DNA of 15,670 nucleotides from Candidatus Aminicenantota bacterium. Lineage in GTDB: Bacteria; Acidobacteriota; Aminicenantia; UBA2199. Numbering within the stretch: the first letter of the stretch is position 1; each line of letters starts with the position of its first letter. The position numbers and the translations under genes were made by a program. The stretch spans positions 1 through 15,670 of the forward strand of contig JAUXFB010000005.1 of NCBI GenBank assembly GCA_030620255.1, given 5' to 3'. The notes under the pieces are model-generated. The model was not told where the DNA came from and did not search any database. It saw nothing but the letters and a program-made list of their open reading frames with translations. Positions 1 through 7,156 of this stretch are shown here, in pieces.

Positions 1-1135
1 TAAATAAGGCTTTTTTACTATCCGGACTTATAAAAACAGATTCAAAATTTTCTTCAAAATCTGAAATTTTATGTGTCACACCTCCATCAGTATAATAAAT
101 ATACATTGAATATTTACGTCCAGAAGATTTAGCCCTATCAATAATCTCCCTAATATTTCTGTAACCTTCTTTATCTTTTCTTTGACTATAAACTGAATAT
201 ATTAAAAATGAATTATTATGTGCCCACCATAAAGTTGATAAATTCTTGATTTCTCTAATTAGACATATTTGTCTGTTATTATTTAAATTATAAACAAAAA
301 TAGAACTTATATCCTTTTTAGTCTTAATATAAGAGAAACTAATTGAATCATTTAACCATTTAAAACCTTTTATCTTACCAAAATTTTTTGATGAGAAAAT
401 AATTTTTCCGTTTTGTGTACTCAAAATTTCTATCCAGTTTTCCGTGTCACCCGTTTTCTCTTTTATTTGTTTCAAAAAAACTGCTACTAATTTCCCATCT
501 GGAGAAACAGAAGTCCTTCTCACATTTTTTATATTTAAAATATTTTCTTTATTAAGTCTATGATACGGGGTTAAAGATATCTCATTCTTAAATGATCTTT
601 TACTCTCTAAAAATACATTGAGTTTAAAAGATTTATCTTTTGGCAAAACAACTTTTAATACCAAAACATGTTTTGTATTCATAAGATTTAAATCAGTACT
701 GACTTTATTTCCTGATTTTAAGGTTTCAATTAAGTTTCCATCAAGGAAAACAGAAATAGGAACATCAATATTCTTTATCAACAATTTTGTCTGAGACCAT
801 CTAAAAGTTTCAATATATGTTGCAAAATAAATTATTTGAGTTTTAGAAGAATTAAATCTCTGATTTTCAAAAACTCTCCAATACAGCTTTTTATTTCCAA
901 TCCATTCTACTCTTTCTCCCTTCAAAGGGCGTAATAAAGGCAATACAATAAAATTAAATTTCAATATACTTGTGTCATTTTTCATTGTTTTTATTTCAAT
1001 ATCTGGTATTTGTGCAGGCCCTAAAACAAGCCATTTATCAATTTTTTGTAAGTGTGAATTCTCCGAATAAATATAAAAATGAGAAAATGATAAAAAACTT
1101 AAAATAAAAGCAATAAAAAATAGTTTAGACCTCAT
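1..1135 (-). CDS. Secreted beta-propeller-like protein, possible S9 peptidase N-terminal region (partial)
   Basis: An open frame of 378 codons runs from ATG at 1135 off the left edge with no stop, so the C-terminus is missing. It starts MRSKLFFIAFILSFLSFSHF, a likely signal peptide, so the product should be exported. Residues about 31-42 read KIDKWLVLGPAQ, an opening I recall from large secreted proteins of Aminicenantes/Acidobacteria-type genomes. Near residue 210 comes VSPDGKLVAVF, and near the cut end ISPDSKKALF. These are typical blade motifs of TolB/DPP-IV-type beta-propellers, so a prolyl-oligopeptidase (S9) catalytic domain could lie beyond the edge, but none is visible. A strong Shine-Dalgarno (GAGGAGGAG) sits just before the ATG. 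It lies 63 bases behind porB on the same strand and may be read through from it; I see no convincing promoter in the gap. A non-enzymatic propeller protein is the alternative. Confidence 0.55.
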   Translation of the reverse strand, partial: MRSKLFFIAFILSFLSFSHFYIYSENSHLQKIDKWLVLGPAQIPDIEIKTMKNDTSILKFNFIVLPLLRPLKGERVEWIGNKKLYWRVFENQRFNSSKTQIIYFATYIETFRWSQTKLLIKNIDVPISVFLDGNLIETLKSGNKVSTDLNLMNTKHVLVLKVVLPKDKSFKLNVFLESKRSFKNEISLTPYHRLNKENILNIKNVRRTSVSPDGKLVAVFLKQIKEKTGDTENWIEILSTQNGKIIFSSKNFGKIKGFKWLNDSISFSYIKTKKDISSIFVYNLNNNRQICLIREIKNLSTLWWAHNNSFLIYSVYSQRKDKEGYRNIREIIDRAKSSGRKYSMYIYYTDGGVTHKISDFEENFESVFISPDSKKALF

Positions 1136-1198
1136 TTCTCCTCCTCAAAATCTATCTAATATAATATTGATTAAGAAAAAACTCTAAATCTTACAAGA

Positions 1199-2086
1199 CT
1201 ATTTAAATGTCTCGACTTTTCTATTTAAAAACTTCCATTCATACTCAACATTTTCTTGAATAAATCTATAATCCTTTTCTTTAAGGTGGCGAAATCTTCC
1301 CTGTAGTTTTAAATATTCATCTACTGGAACAAACTTCTTTGGATTAAAATTAAGTTTATAAGATACACCATTCTCAACCTCATATACTGGAAAAATTCTT
1401 GTCTGAACTGCGAGTCTCGCTATTTTTACTGTCAAATCAGGAGGCATCTTCCACCCAGTAGGGCATGGTGCAAAAACATGGATTAATTTAAATCCTTCTG
1501 TATTTTTTGCTTTTTCAAGTTTTTTTATAAAATCTTCAGGGTATGCAATAGATGCTGTTGCTGTATAAGGGACTCTGTGTGCAGCTATGATTTCAACAAA
1601 ATCCTTTTTGGGACGGCTTTTAGGGTTGTTAACAGGTGTTGTAGTAGTCCAGGCACCCCATGGAGTAGCAGAAGAACGCTGAATTCCGGTATTCATATAT
1701 GCTTCATTATCATAAACAATATAGAGTATATTATCATTTCTCTCAGCAGCTCCGCTTATTGCCTGTATACCAATATCAAACGTACCACCATCACCTGCCC
1801 ATGCTATTACATTAATATCTTTTTTACCAAGAGCATCCAGACCTGACCTAATACCGGATGCAGCAATTGCAGCTGTTTCAAATGCAGTATGAAACAAAGG
1901 AACAGAAACTGCTGAATATGGCCATGGCCCATCTATAACACTCCAGCAACAAGCTGGAAATGTCAGCATAGTTTTTCTGCCAAATACTTTTAACATATAA
2001 CGCATAGCAATAGTTGCGCCGCATCCCTGACAACCTAAATGTCCGGAGGACATTATCTCTTCTTGAGGAATAGTTAGTTTACTCAT
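1199..2086 (-). CDS. porB: Pyruvate/2-oxoacid:ferredoxin oxidoreductase, beta subunit
   Basis: Thiamine-diphosphate-binding subunit of the enzyme that oxidises pyruvate (or another 2-oxoacid) plus CoA to acyl-CoA and CO2 with reduction of ferredoxin, in the cytoplasm. Counting from MSKLTIPQEE (295 aa), the motif GDGGT is at about 98-102 and NEAYMNTG at 127-134, together the TPP/Mg site. Cysteines at 19 and 22 (CQGC), 46-47 and 208 fit the [4Fe-4S] cluster of PorB proteins. The block GIQRSSATPWGAWTTTTP is highly typical. The start at 2086 is chosen because it forms an ATGA overlap with the porA stop and has an AGGGGTG Shine-Dalgarno five bases upstream. An in-frame ATG at 2104 adds six residues but has no ribosome binding site. 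Last gene of the por operon. Substrate (pyruvate or branched-chain 2-oxoacid) cannot be fixed from the sequence. Confidence 0.95.
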   Translation of the reverse strand: MSKLTIPQEEIMSSGHLGCQGCGATIAMRYMLKVFGRKTMLTFPACCWSVIDGPWPYSAVSVPLFHTAFETAAIAASGIRSGLDALGKKDINVIAWAGDGGTFDIGIQAISGAAERNDNILYIVYDNEAYMNTGIQRSSATPWGAWTTTTPVNNPKSRPKKDFVEIIAAHRVPYTATASIAYPEDFIKKLEKAKNTEGFKLIHVFAPCPTGWKMPPDLTVKIARLAVQTRIFPVYEVENGVSYKLNFNPKKFVPVDEYLKLQGRFRHLKEKDYRFIQENVEYEWKFLNRKVETFK

Positions 2087-3240
2087 AGTTTCACCCCTGA
2101 CCATATAATATCTTTTTCAGGCTTATCTTTTCTCATTGCATCATCAACCATATCAGAAATGGCCTCAGGAGTAACATCTCTACCACCAAGACCTGCAATA
2201 TAACCAAATATTTTCGGTTTATCTCCCTCTATATTATAAAAAGCCCCCTTTATTTCATCAAAGAAAATACCAGATTTTCCATAGGAAATATTTCTATCAA
2301 TAACAATAGCTTTTTTCTTGTTCAAAAGTACACGTACAACATCTTTTACAGGGAAAGGCCTGAATACTCTTAACCTAAGAAGGCCGATGTTTATACCTTT
2401 TGCTCTTAAACTGTCTATCGAAGCCTTTGCTGTACTGGCTATTGTTGCAGTTGCAACAAGTATAATTTCAGCACCCTCTGTGCGATACTCTTCTACCATA
2501 CCATACTTCCTGCCAAATATTTTTTCAAATTCTTTCCCTTCTTTTATAATAATATCTTCTGCTTTATCCATTGCTTCCTGCATCTTATATCTGAATTCCA
2601 TATAATTCTCAGGGCTTGATAATGCGCCAAATGAATGTGGATCATCTATATCCATCTTTATTTCCAGCTTATATGGAGGTAAATATTTATCAACAAGTTT
2701 TACCTCTGGTATATCTACATTTTCTGCAGTATGTGAAAGAACAAATGCATCAAGACAAACCATTGTAGGTAAAAGCACCTGCTCAGATACCTTATAACCC
2801 ATTATAATCGAATCAAGCACTTCCTGGTTATTCTGACAATATATCTGCATCCACCCTGTATCTCTACAAGACAATGAATCATTTTGATCTGTCCAAATAT
2901 TCCAGCCAGGAGCCATAGCCCTATTTACATTTGCCAAAACAATAGGGAGTCTTGCACCAGATGCCCAGTGAATCATTTCATGCATTAATGCTAAACCTTG
3001 AGAAGATGTTGCTGTAAATGCTCTTGCTCCAACTGATGAAGAGCCAATTGCAGAGGCTAATGCTGAATGCTCTGATTCAACTTTTGTAAAGATTGCATCC
3101 AATTCTCCATCAGCAACCATCTCAGACAATCTTTCTACAATTAAAGTCTGAGGAGTAATAGGATAAGCTGAAATAGTCTGTACCCTACTAACAAGAACTC
3201 CATATGAAACAGCATGATTTCCTAAAACTACTTTTTCCAT
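2083..3240 (-). CDS. porA: Pyruvate/2-oxoacid:ferredoxin oxidoreductase, alpha subunit
   Basis: The 385-residue alpha subunit carries the pyrimidine-binding and transketolase-C-like regions of the four-subunit enzyme. Visible family blocks are YPITPQT (26-32), VESEHSA (54-60), ARAFTATSSQGL (72-83), RDTGW (126-130) and near the C-terminus GLGGRDVTPEAI. Length is normal for PorA/VorA. The ATG at 3240 lies one base after the porD stop, with GGAGGAATAAA as Shine-Dalgarno inside the end of porD. The stop overlaps the porB start as ATGA, so alpha and beta are probably translationally coupled. It works with the PorB, PorD and PorG subunits encoded alongside. PorA and VorA are hard to separate by eye; I favour pyruvate only because of the overall resemblance. 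Confidence 0.95.
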   Translation of the reverse strand: MEKVVLGNHAVSYGVLVSRVQTISAYPITPQTLIVERLSEMVADGELDAIFTKVESEHSALASAIGSSSVGARAFTATSSQGLALMHEMIHWASGARLPIVLANVNRAMAPGWNIWTDQNDSLSCRDTGWMQIYCQNNQEVLDSIIMGYKVSEQVLLPTMVCLDAFVLSHTAENVDIPEVKLVDKYLPPYKLEIKMDIDDPHSFGALSSPENYMEFRYKMQEAMDKAEDIIIKEGKEFEKIFGRKYGMVEEYRTEGAEIILVATATIASTAKASIDSLRAKGINIGLLRLRVFRPFPVKDVVRVLLNKKKAIVIDRNISYGKSGIFFDEIKGAFYNIEGDKPKIFGYIAGLGGRDVTPEAISDMVDDAMRKDKPEKDIIWSGVKL

Positions 3241-3241
3241 T

Positions 3242-3535
3242 TTATTCCTCCACCATTTCTATACATTTCTTTGGACACTCAGCTGCACATATTCCGCAGC
3301 CCTTACAATAATCATAATTTATCTTTGGAGGAGTATTCTCATCAATAAAAGCTATTGCAGCATCTGGGCAGAATTTCCAGCAAATAAAACATTTAATACA
3401 TTTGGATTCATCAATCTCAGGTCTTAAATTCCTCCAGCTTGCAGTTTTATTGCTTGCCATACTTCCTAAAGAAGCAGGCATATCAGGCATATCAGAGGCA
3501 CCCTTTATCTCAACTTTTTTTTTATCATGTTTCAT
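3242..3535 (-). CDS. porD: Pyruvate/2-oxoacid:ferredoxin oxidoreductase, delta (ferredoxin-like) subunit
   Basis: A 97-residue 2[4Fe-4S] ferredoxin-type subunit that carries electrons from the TPP site toward soluble ferredoxin. Two cluster motifs are intact: Cys46, 49, 52, 56 (CIKCFICWKFCP) and Cys77, 80, 83, 87 (CKGCGICAAECP). Ahead of the clusters is SWRNLRPEID (33-42), a phrase typical of PorD rather than of free ferredoxins. The N-terminal 30 residues are Met/Asp/Pro-rich and look unstructured. The start codon shares one base with the porG stop (TAATG), and porA begins one base after its stop. All key residues are present. Confidence 0.95.
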   Translation of the reverse strand: MKHDKKKVEIKGASDMPDMPASLGSMASNKTASWRNLRPEIDESKCIKCFICWKFCPDAAIAFIDENTPPKINYDYCKGCGICAAECPKKCIEMVEE

Positions 3536-4098
3536 TATACCTCTCCTTCAAAAACAACTTCATCATAGGCTTCATATGCAGCTTTAACATTCTCTTCACG
3601 CTTTACAGGAACAAATTCTTTTATTGCTATTGCCAATGATTCTTTATCAGATACTTTTAAAACCTTGATCACAGCTCCCAAAATTGCTGTATTTACAATT
3701 GGTGCAGCTCTACTCCCCAATCTGTTCCTTAAAGCTATCTCTTTAGCATTAATTGTTGCTACTTTATAGTTTTTACAAAATTCCTTAAAATCCCCGGGGT
3801 TTTTGTCAGTATTTATTATTATCCACCCGCCCTTTTTAAGCCCTTCTGTAATATTAATAGATTGTATTAGAGTTGGGTCCAACACAACAACATGATCAGG
3901 GTTATAAATTTTTGAACGTATTACTATCGGTTCATCTGAAATTCTATTAAAGGCTTTCACAGGAGCACCTCTACGTTCCACACCAAACTCAGGAAACGAT
4001 TGCACATGTTTTCCTGCTTTTGCTGCTGCTGAGGCTAAAGAAAGTGATGCTTTAACACCTCCCTGCCCTCCTCTACCATGAATTAGGATCTCTATCAT
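3535..4098 (-). CDS. porG: Pyruvate/2-oxoacid:ferredoxin oxidoreductase, gamma subunit
   Basis: First gene of the por operon; a 187-residue gamma subunit, which in this enzyme family contributes to CoA binding. It begins MIEILIHGRGGQGGVKAS, the glycine-rich opening typical of the family (residues 7-18), followed by SFPEFGVERRGAPVKAFNRI (34-53), the second signature block. Length is as expected. The Shine-Dalgarno GAGGAGG lies five bases before the ATG. The order gamma-delta-alpha-beta is the classical one for four-subunit enzymes of anaerobic bacteria and archaea (also called porC in some species). It is driven by the promoter at 4131-4159, with a leader of about 25 bases. Confidence 0.94.
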   Translation of the reverse strand: MIEILIHGRGGQGGVKASLSLASAAAKAGKHVQSFPEFGVERRGAPVKAFNRISDEPIVIRSKIYNPDHVVVLDPTLIQSINITEGLKKGGWIIINTDKNPGDFKEFCKNYKVATINAKEIALRNRLGSRAAPIVNTAILGAVIKVLKVSDKESLAIAIKEFVPVKREENVKAAYEAYDEVVFEGEV

Positions 4099-4130
4099 TA
4101 ATGCCTCCTCTTCTTAGAAATCTAAATTTT

Positions 4131-4159
4131 AATATAACATAGAGAACAAAAATTTTCAA
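4131..4159 (-). promoter_or_regulatory. Sigma-70-type promoter of the por operon
   Basis: On the minus strand a -35 box TTGAAA (4154-4159) and a -10 box TATATT (4131-4136), each 5 of 6 to consensus, are separated by exactly 17 bases. A start of transcription near 4124 would leave a leader of about 25 bases carrying the GAGGAGG ribosome binding site of porG. The rest of the 166-base gap to hflC shows no other gene, no clear terminator and no obvious operator. Confidence 0.6.
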
Positions 4160-4264
4160 ATATTATTTTTAAATTTTAGAATACTCCACTTACTATGACA
4201 CTAACATAACAAAATGTCTCTAAACTAAAATCTCTAATATTTATTACAACTTACAAATTGTTAT

Positions 4265-5260
4265 CTATTTTGCATATATTTTGTAAAGATATTTAAAAAA
4301 TTCAAAATCAGTGGATAGAATCTTTTTCATTTTGGGAAGAAGTTTTTGATATTCAACCAGAGCCATCCAATATTCTGCAAATTCCGGATCCTTATTATAT
4401 GCACGATTTCTGATCGCAAGTGACAGCCCATCAGCTTTTGCCTTAATCTCCTTTGCACGTCTTTCAGCATCGGATCGTATCATAAGCAGTCCTTTTTCCA
4501 TCTTTCCAAGCCACTTTGCTCTTTCACCTTCTCCATCTGAACGGAATGCCTGTGCAATTTGATTCCTCTCTTTTATCATTCTGCCATATACACTCATAGT
4601 TAAATCATCTGAATATTTAATCTGTCTTATTATTATATCAATCAAGATGATTCCATATTTGGGAGTAACTTTCACAGCCTCATTAAGCATCTCATCTGAC
4701 AGCTCTAATCGCCCTTTTCTGATAGTATCATATTTAATGTCAGTAAAAGTGGAAGAAACAATAGAAATATCCTTGGTCTCACTTGTATCACCTGAGGCTT
4801 GAGTTCTAAATACATTTTTCCTTTGTATTTCATTTATAACATTGGAATTACGTATAGATTCTCTCAATAGATTTCGAGCTATAATCTTTCGTACACTTGA
4901 GTCTATAACATCATCCAGCCTGGATTGAGCCTGACTGATAGTACCAACAGATTCATAAAACAATTTCAGATCTGAAATTTTCCATCGTGCAGTTGTATTA
5001 ACCCATATAAACTGGTTTTCTTCAGTTGGCAAACGCTGTGCATCTCCATCCCAGGATAAGATCTTTTTCGGATATTTTGTAACCTGGTCAATAATTGGCA
5101 TTTTAAAGTTAAGCCCAGCTTCTTTATTTGTCTTCATAATTTTCCCAAAACGTACAACAACTGCCAGTTCTCCTTCCTTGACTATATAAAAAGGTCCGAG
5201 AAGAAAGAAAATAAAAAACAGAACAACAATTATTATTATCAAATTTTTAGTACTCTTCAT
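4265..5260 (-). CDS. hflC: HflC, SPFH/band 7 membrane protein of the HflKC complex
   Basis: A 331-residue protein with one N-terminal membrane segment (about 7-26) followed by an SPFH/band 7 domain. HflC and HflK are known to form a large membrane cage around the FtsH protease and modulate its turnover of membrane proteins. Family marks are EGELAVVVRFGK (29-40), then QAFRSDGEGERAKW (237-250) leading into a charged helix (to about 290), and DPEFAEYW (291-298) near the end. It overlaps hflK by ATGA at 5257-5260 and has an AAGGAGGAG Shine-Dalgarno inside the end of hflK, so the pair is one transcript and coupled. A polar stretch at about 151-165 (rich in Ser, Thr, Asp) may be a lineage insertion. 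No ftsH is present in this window. Confidence 0.92.
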   Translation of the reverse strand: MKSTKNLIIIIVVLFFIFFLLGPFYIVKEGELAVVVRFGKIMKTNKEAGLNFKMPIIDQVTKYPKKILSWDGDAQRLPTEENQFIWVNTTARWKISDLKLFYESVGTISQAQSRLDDVIDSSVRKIIARNLLRESIRNSNVINEIQRKNVFRTQASGDTSETKDISIVSSTFTDIKYDTIRKGRLELSDEMLNEAVKVTPKYGIILIDIIIRQIKYSDDLTMSVYGRMIKERNQIAQAFRSDGEGERAKWLGKMEKGLLMIRSDAERRAKEIKAKADGLSLAIRNRAYNKDPEFAEYWMALVEYQKLLPKMKKILSTDFEFFKYLYKIYAK

Positions 5261-6243
5261 TTTTCTCCTCCTTGTTTATCCTTGTTCAAGGATTTAAAGG
5301 GAATAAAGTTCCCAAGCTTTTTATCAATAATATCAGTCTCGCCCGCCTCCTTGAAAACCTCTTCAAACATTTCATAATATAATCTCATTCTTGTTACTTT
5401 AGGGCTCTTTTTGTATTCATTAAATACAGCAAGGAAACGCGCAATATCTCCCTTTGCTTTGTTAACCTTTTCAGTTGCATAACCTTCAGCTTCCTGAATG
5501 GTTTTTTGTGCCTCACCACTAGCTCTTGGTATTGCTCTATTATAAGATTCCTTACCTTCATTAATTAGTCTGCTCCGATCCTGTATTGCCTTATTCACAT
5601 CTTCAAATGCATCTTGAACAGCTCCTATGGGCGGAACAATATTCTGAAGTTTTACAGTAGTTACTCTTACACCCAATTTATAGAGCTTAAAATATTCATT
5701 CATCAAATCCTGGCCTTTTTGCTCAATGTTTGCCCGCTCACTCCCAATAACATCAAAAATCGTTCTGTCCCCTACAAGCTGGTTTATCACAGATTGAGAA
5801 ATGTCACGGATTGTTTTCTGCTGGTTTTCTACATTAAATAGCCAGTATTTTGGATCTACAATTCGATACTGAATAATCCATTTAACATCAATTATATTAA
5901 GATCTCCTGTAAGCATTACATATTCTGCAGAAAAATCCTGTGATGAGAACTGTGTTCTAATTCCGGGTTTTTCTGAGCGAAACCCAAACTCTTCCTTCAG
6001 AATTCTTTGGGTGGGAACATTATAATTCTTTTCTATACCAAAAGGCAGTTTAAAATGTAACCCCGGGCTTGTAATCCTGGCATATTTTCCAAATAACAGA
6101 ACAACAGCCTCCTCTTTCTGGTCAACAATATAAAAACTGGAGAATCCAGCAATTATAATTATCAAAACGAGGGCTATTATCCCAATCATTTTAGGAGTCA
6201 GTTTTTTCTGAAGTTTTTCAAAATCAATAAATTCGTCTTGCAT
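5257..6243 (-). CDS. hflK: HflK, SPFH/band 7 membrane protein of the HflKC complex
   Basis: A 328-residue partner of HflC. A short cytoplasmic N-terminus (1-18) precedes one membrane segment (19-39), then the band 7 domain: EEAVVLLFGKY (44-54), PGLHFKLPF (60-68), and MLTGDLNIIDVKWIIQYRI (110-128), a strongly HflK-like block. After VQDAFEDVNKAIQDR (209-223) comes a long charged helix, and the C-terminus IIDKKLGNFIPF matches the usual HflK tail. Compared with E. coli HflK (about 419 aa) it lacks the long Gly-rich N-terminal and C-terminal extensions, as in many other phyla. The start has a consensus AAGGAGGT ribosome binding site at 6247-6254, three bases from the ATG. First gene of the hflKC transcript. 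Confidence 0.92.
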   Translation of the reverse strand: MQDEFIDFEKLQKKLTPKMIGIIALVLIIIIAGFSSFYIVDQKEEAVVLLFGKYARITSPGLHFKLPFGIEKNYNVPTQRILKEEFGFRSEKPGIRTQFSSQDFSAEYVMLTGDLNIIDVKWIIQYRIVDPKYWLFNVENQQKTIRDISQSVINQLVGDRTIFDVIGSERANIEQKGQDLMNEYFKLYKLGVRVTTVKLQNIVPPIGAVQDAFEDVNKAIQDRSRLINEGKESYNRAIPRASGEAQKTIQEAEGYATEKVNKAKGDIARFLAVFNEYKKSPKVTRMRLYYEMFEEVFKEAGETDIIDKKLGNFIPFKSLNKDKQGGEK

Positions 6244-6271
6244 ATTACCTCCTTTTATATTTTACAAATTT

Positions 6272-6277
6272 ATTATA
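6272..6277 (-). promoter_or_regulatory. Possible -10 element of hflKC
   Basis: On the minus strand a perfect TATAAT lies at 6272-6277, which would give a leader of about 22 bases including the consensus ribosome binding site of hflK. A second TATAAT lies at 6286-6291. Neither has a good -35 at the normal distance, and the region is very AT-rich, so chance matches are likely. Confidence 0.3.
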
Positions 6278-6334
6278 CATCATATATTATATATTACATA
6301 AATAAGAAAGAAATACAAGTTTAAAACACAAACA

Positions 6335-6460
6335 GGAACTCTTAGAAATGGTTCTCCTTTAAAAACGGGCAAAACAATTATTACTGCAACTCATAACAGG
6401 AATATTGCAGAATATTCAAAAAGAATCATTAAACTCTTTGATGAGAGAATAGAATTATAA
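6335..6460 (+). pseudogene. Relic of an ABC-transporter ATPase, C-terminal end only
   Basis: Reading the plus strand in the frame ending at TAA 6458-6460 gives GKTIITATHNRN followed by IAEYSKRIIKLFDERIEL. This matches the C-terminal end of LolD/MacB-type ABC ATPases: the switch-histidine (H-loop) strand 'GKT-II-x-x-THD', then 'AEYADRIIxLxDGxI'. The conserved His is codon 6392-6394. Upstream in the same frame, TGTLRNGSPLK could be a degraded 'PTGxLD' D-loop joined by an internal deletion, but this is uncertain. The frame is open back to a TAA at 6299-6301, contains no ATG and no Walker A, signature or Walker B. It is therefore the stump of a lost gene lying between two minus-strand genes. The match is by eye only. 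Confidence 0.55.
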
Positions 6461-6465
6461 AGAAA

Positions 6466-7014
6466 TCAAATAGTAAACACAAAAGATAGGCCAGCTTGCC
6501 ATCCACCCAAATGCACATCAAAACCAGTTGGACTAACTTTAACATTGGTATATCTTATTCCAAAATCAAATGTAAACCATGAACACAACTTGTATTCAGC
6601 TCCCATATCTATAGAATATCCTTGACCATCTTCATATATATTCCCAATATCAGATGATTCTTTAAAAAAAATAAATGTATAACCTCCAGCTATATAAGGA
6701 CTTATCTTTCCAAGATACAGGGTATACCTTAATGAAAAATTTAATGGATTTAAAGTAAGTATTGTTGGTTCTTGTGTATACGAAGTCTTAGAGCTTTTTC
6801 TATACTGCATACCTGAAAAATAGAAATAAAAGCCATTCCAAATATGTAGTCCTAAGTTTAAACCATAAGTAAAACTCCCTTCACCATATATCTCTTTTAA
6901 TATATTATCTTTAGGAGAAAAATAACTTGTACATAAACCAAGTTTAAATAAATCTTTTGGAATGATTAAAACTGAAATAAAAAAAATTAAAAAAAATATC
7001 TTTGCTTTTTTCAT
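6466..7014 (-). CDS. Small outer-membrane beta-barrel protein
   Basis: A 182-residue protein with an N-terminal signal peptide (KKAKIFFLIFFISVLII). The remainder alternates hydrophobic and polar residues in roughly eight short strands rich in aromatic and glycine residues, for example YGLNLGLHIWNGFYFYFSG (50-68), ISPYIAGGYTFIFF (104-117), FTFDFGIRYTNV (147-158) and the terminal AGLSFVFTI. This is the pattern of OmpA/OmpW-like eight-stranded porin-fold proteins, and it points to a cell with an outer membrane. Function (structural, adhesion or small-solute passage) cannot be told. The ATG has no Shine-Dalgarno; a -10-like TAGAAT at 7025-7030 sits ten bases upstream without a clear -35. It is divergent to the epimerase gene and ends six bases from the ABC relic, with no visible terminator. 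Confidence 0.75.
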   Translation of the reverse strand: MKKAKIFFLIFFISVLIIPKDLFKLGLCTSYFSPKDNILKEIYGEGSFTYGLNLGLHIWNGFYFYFSGMQYRKSSKTSYTQEPTILTLNPLNFSLRYTLYLGKISPYIAGGYTFIFFKESSDIGNIYEDGQGYSIDMGAEYKLCSWFTFDFGIRYTNVKVSPTGFDVHLGGWQAGLSFVFTI

Positions 7015-7099
7015 AATAGAACAAATTCTAACATTAATAAAAAAAAAAGTATATATTTATTTTTACCCTCTATGTTTTAATTGAATTAGATTTAATTAT

Positions 7100-7126
7100 T
7101 TGACACTTTAAGCTTTTTAGTATAAA
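7100..7126 (+). promoter_or_regulatory. Possible promoter of the epimerase gene
   Basis: A perfect -35 box TTGACA (7100-7105) is followed by TATAAA at 7121-7126, a spacing of 15; with a 17-base spacing the -10 would be the poorer TAAAAA. Transcription would start near 7134, leaving a short leader with no Shine-Dalgarno. This is the only strong element in the 127-base divergent gap to the beta-barrel gene. Confidence 0.45.
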
Positions 7127-7156
7127 AAATAACCTTAATTATTGAATAGAAAAAAC

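Noticed and set aside
1577..1846. An 89-codon plus-strand open frame opposite porB
   Set aside because: It lies wholly inside the well-supported porB gene, has no family resemblance and is Cys/Ile-rich in the way antisense frames are. Similar antisense frames at 2318-2605, 3402-3639, 5614-5841, 7369-7554, 7867-8106, 8363-8590, 10276-10479 and 13505-13936 were dismissed for the same reason.
4245..4262. ACAA/TTGT dyad after hflC
   Set aside because: Only four bases pair perfectly, and no T-run follows on the minus strand.
6401..6416. AATATT-GCAG-AATATT hairpin as a terminator of the barrel gene
   Set aside because: The stem has only A:T pairs, the sequence is explained as codons of the ABC relic, and no T-run follows in the right direction.
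7142..7156. TTG start that would lengthen the epimerase by five residues
   Set aside because: There is no ribosome binding site for it, an ATG follows at 7157, and the family's Rossmann strand begins only a few residues after the ATG.
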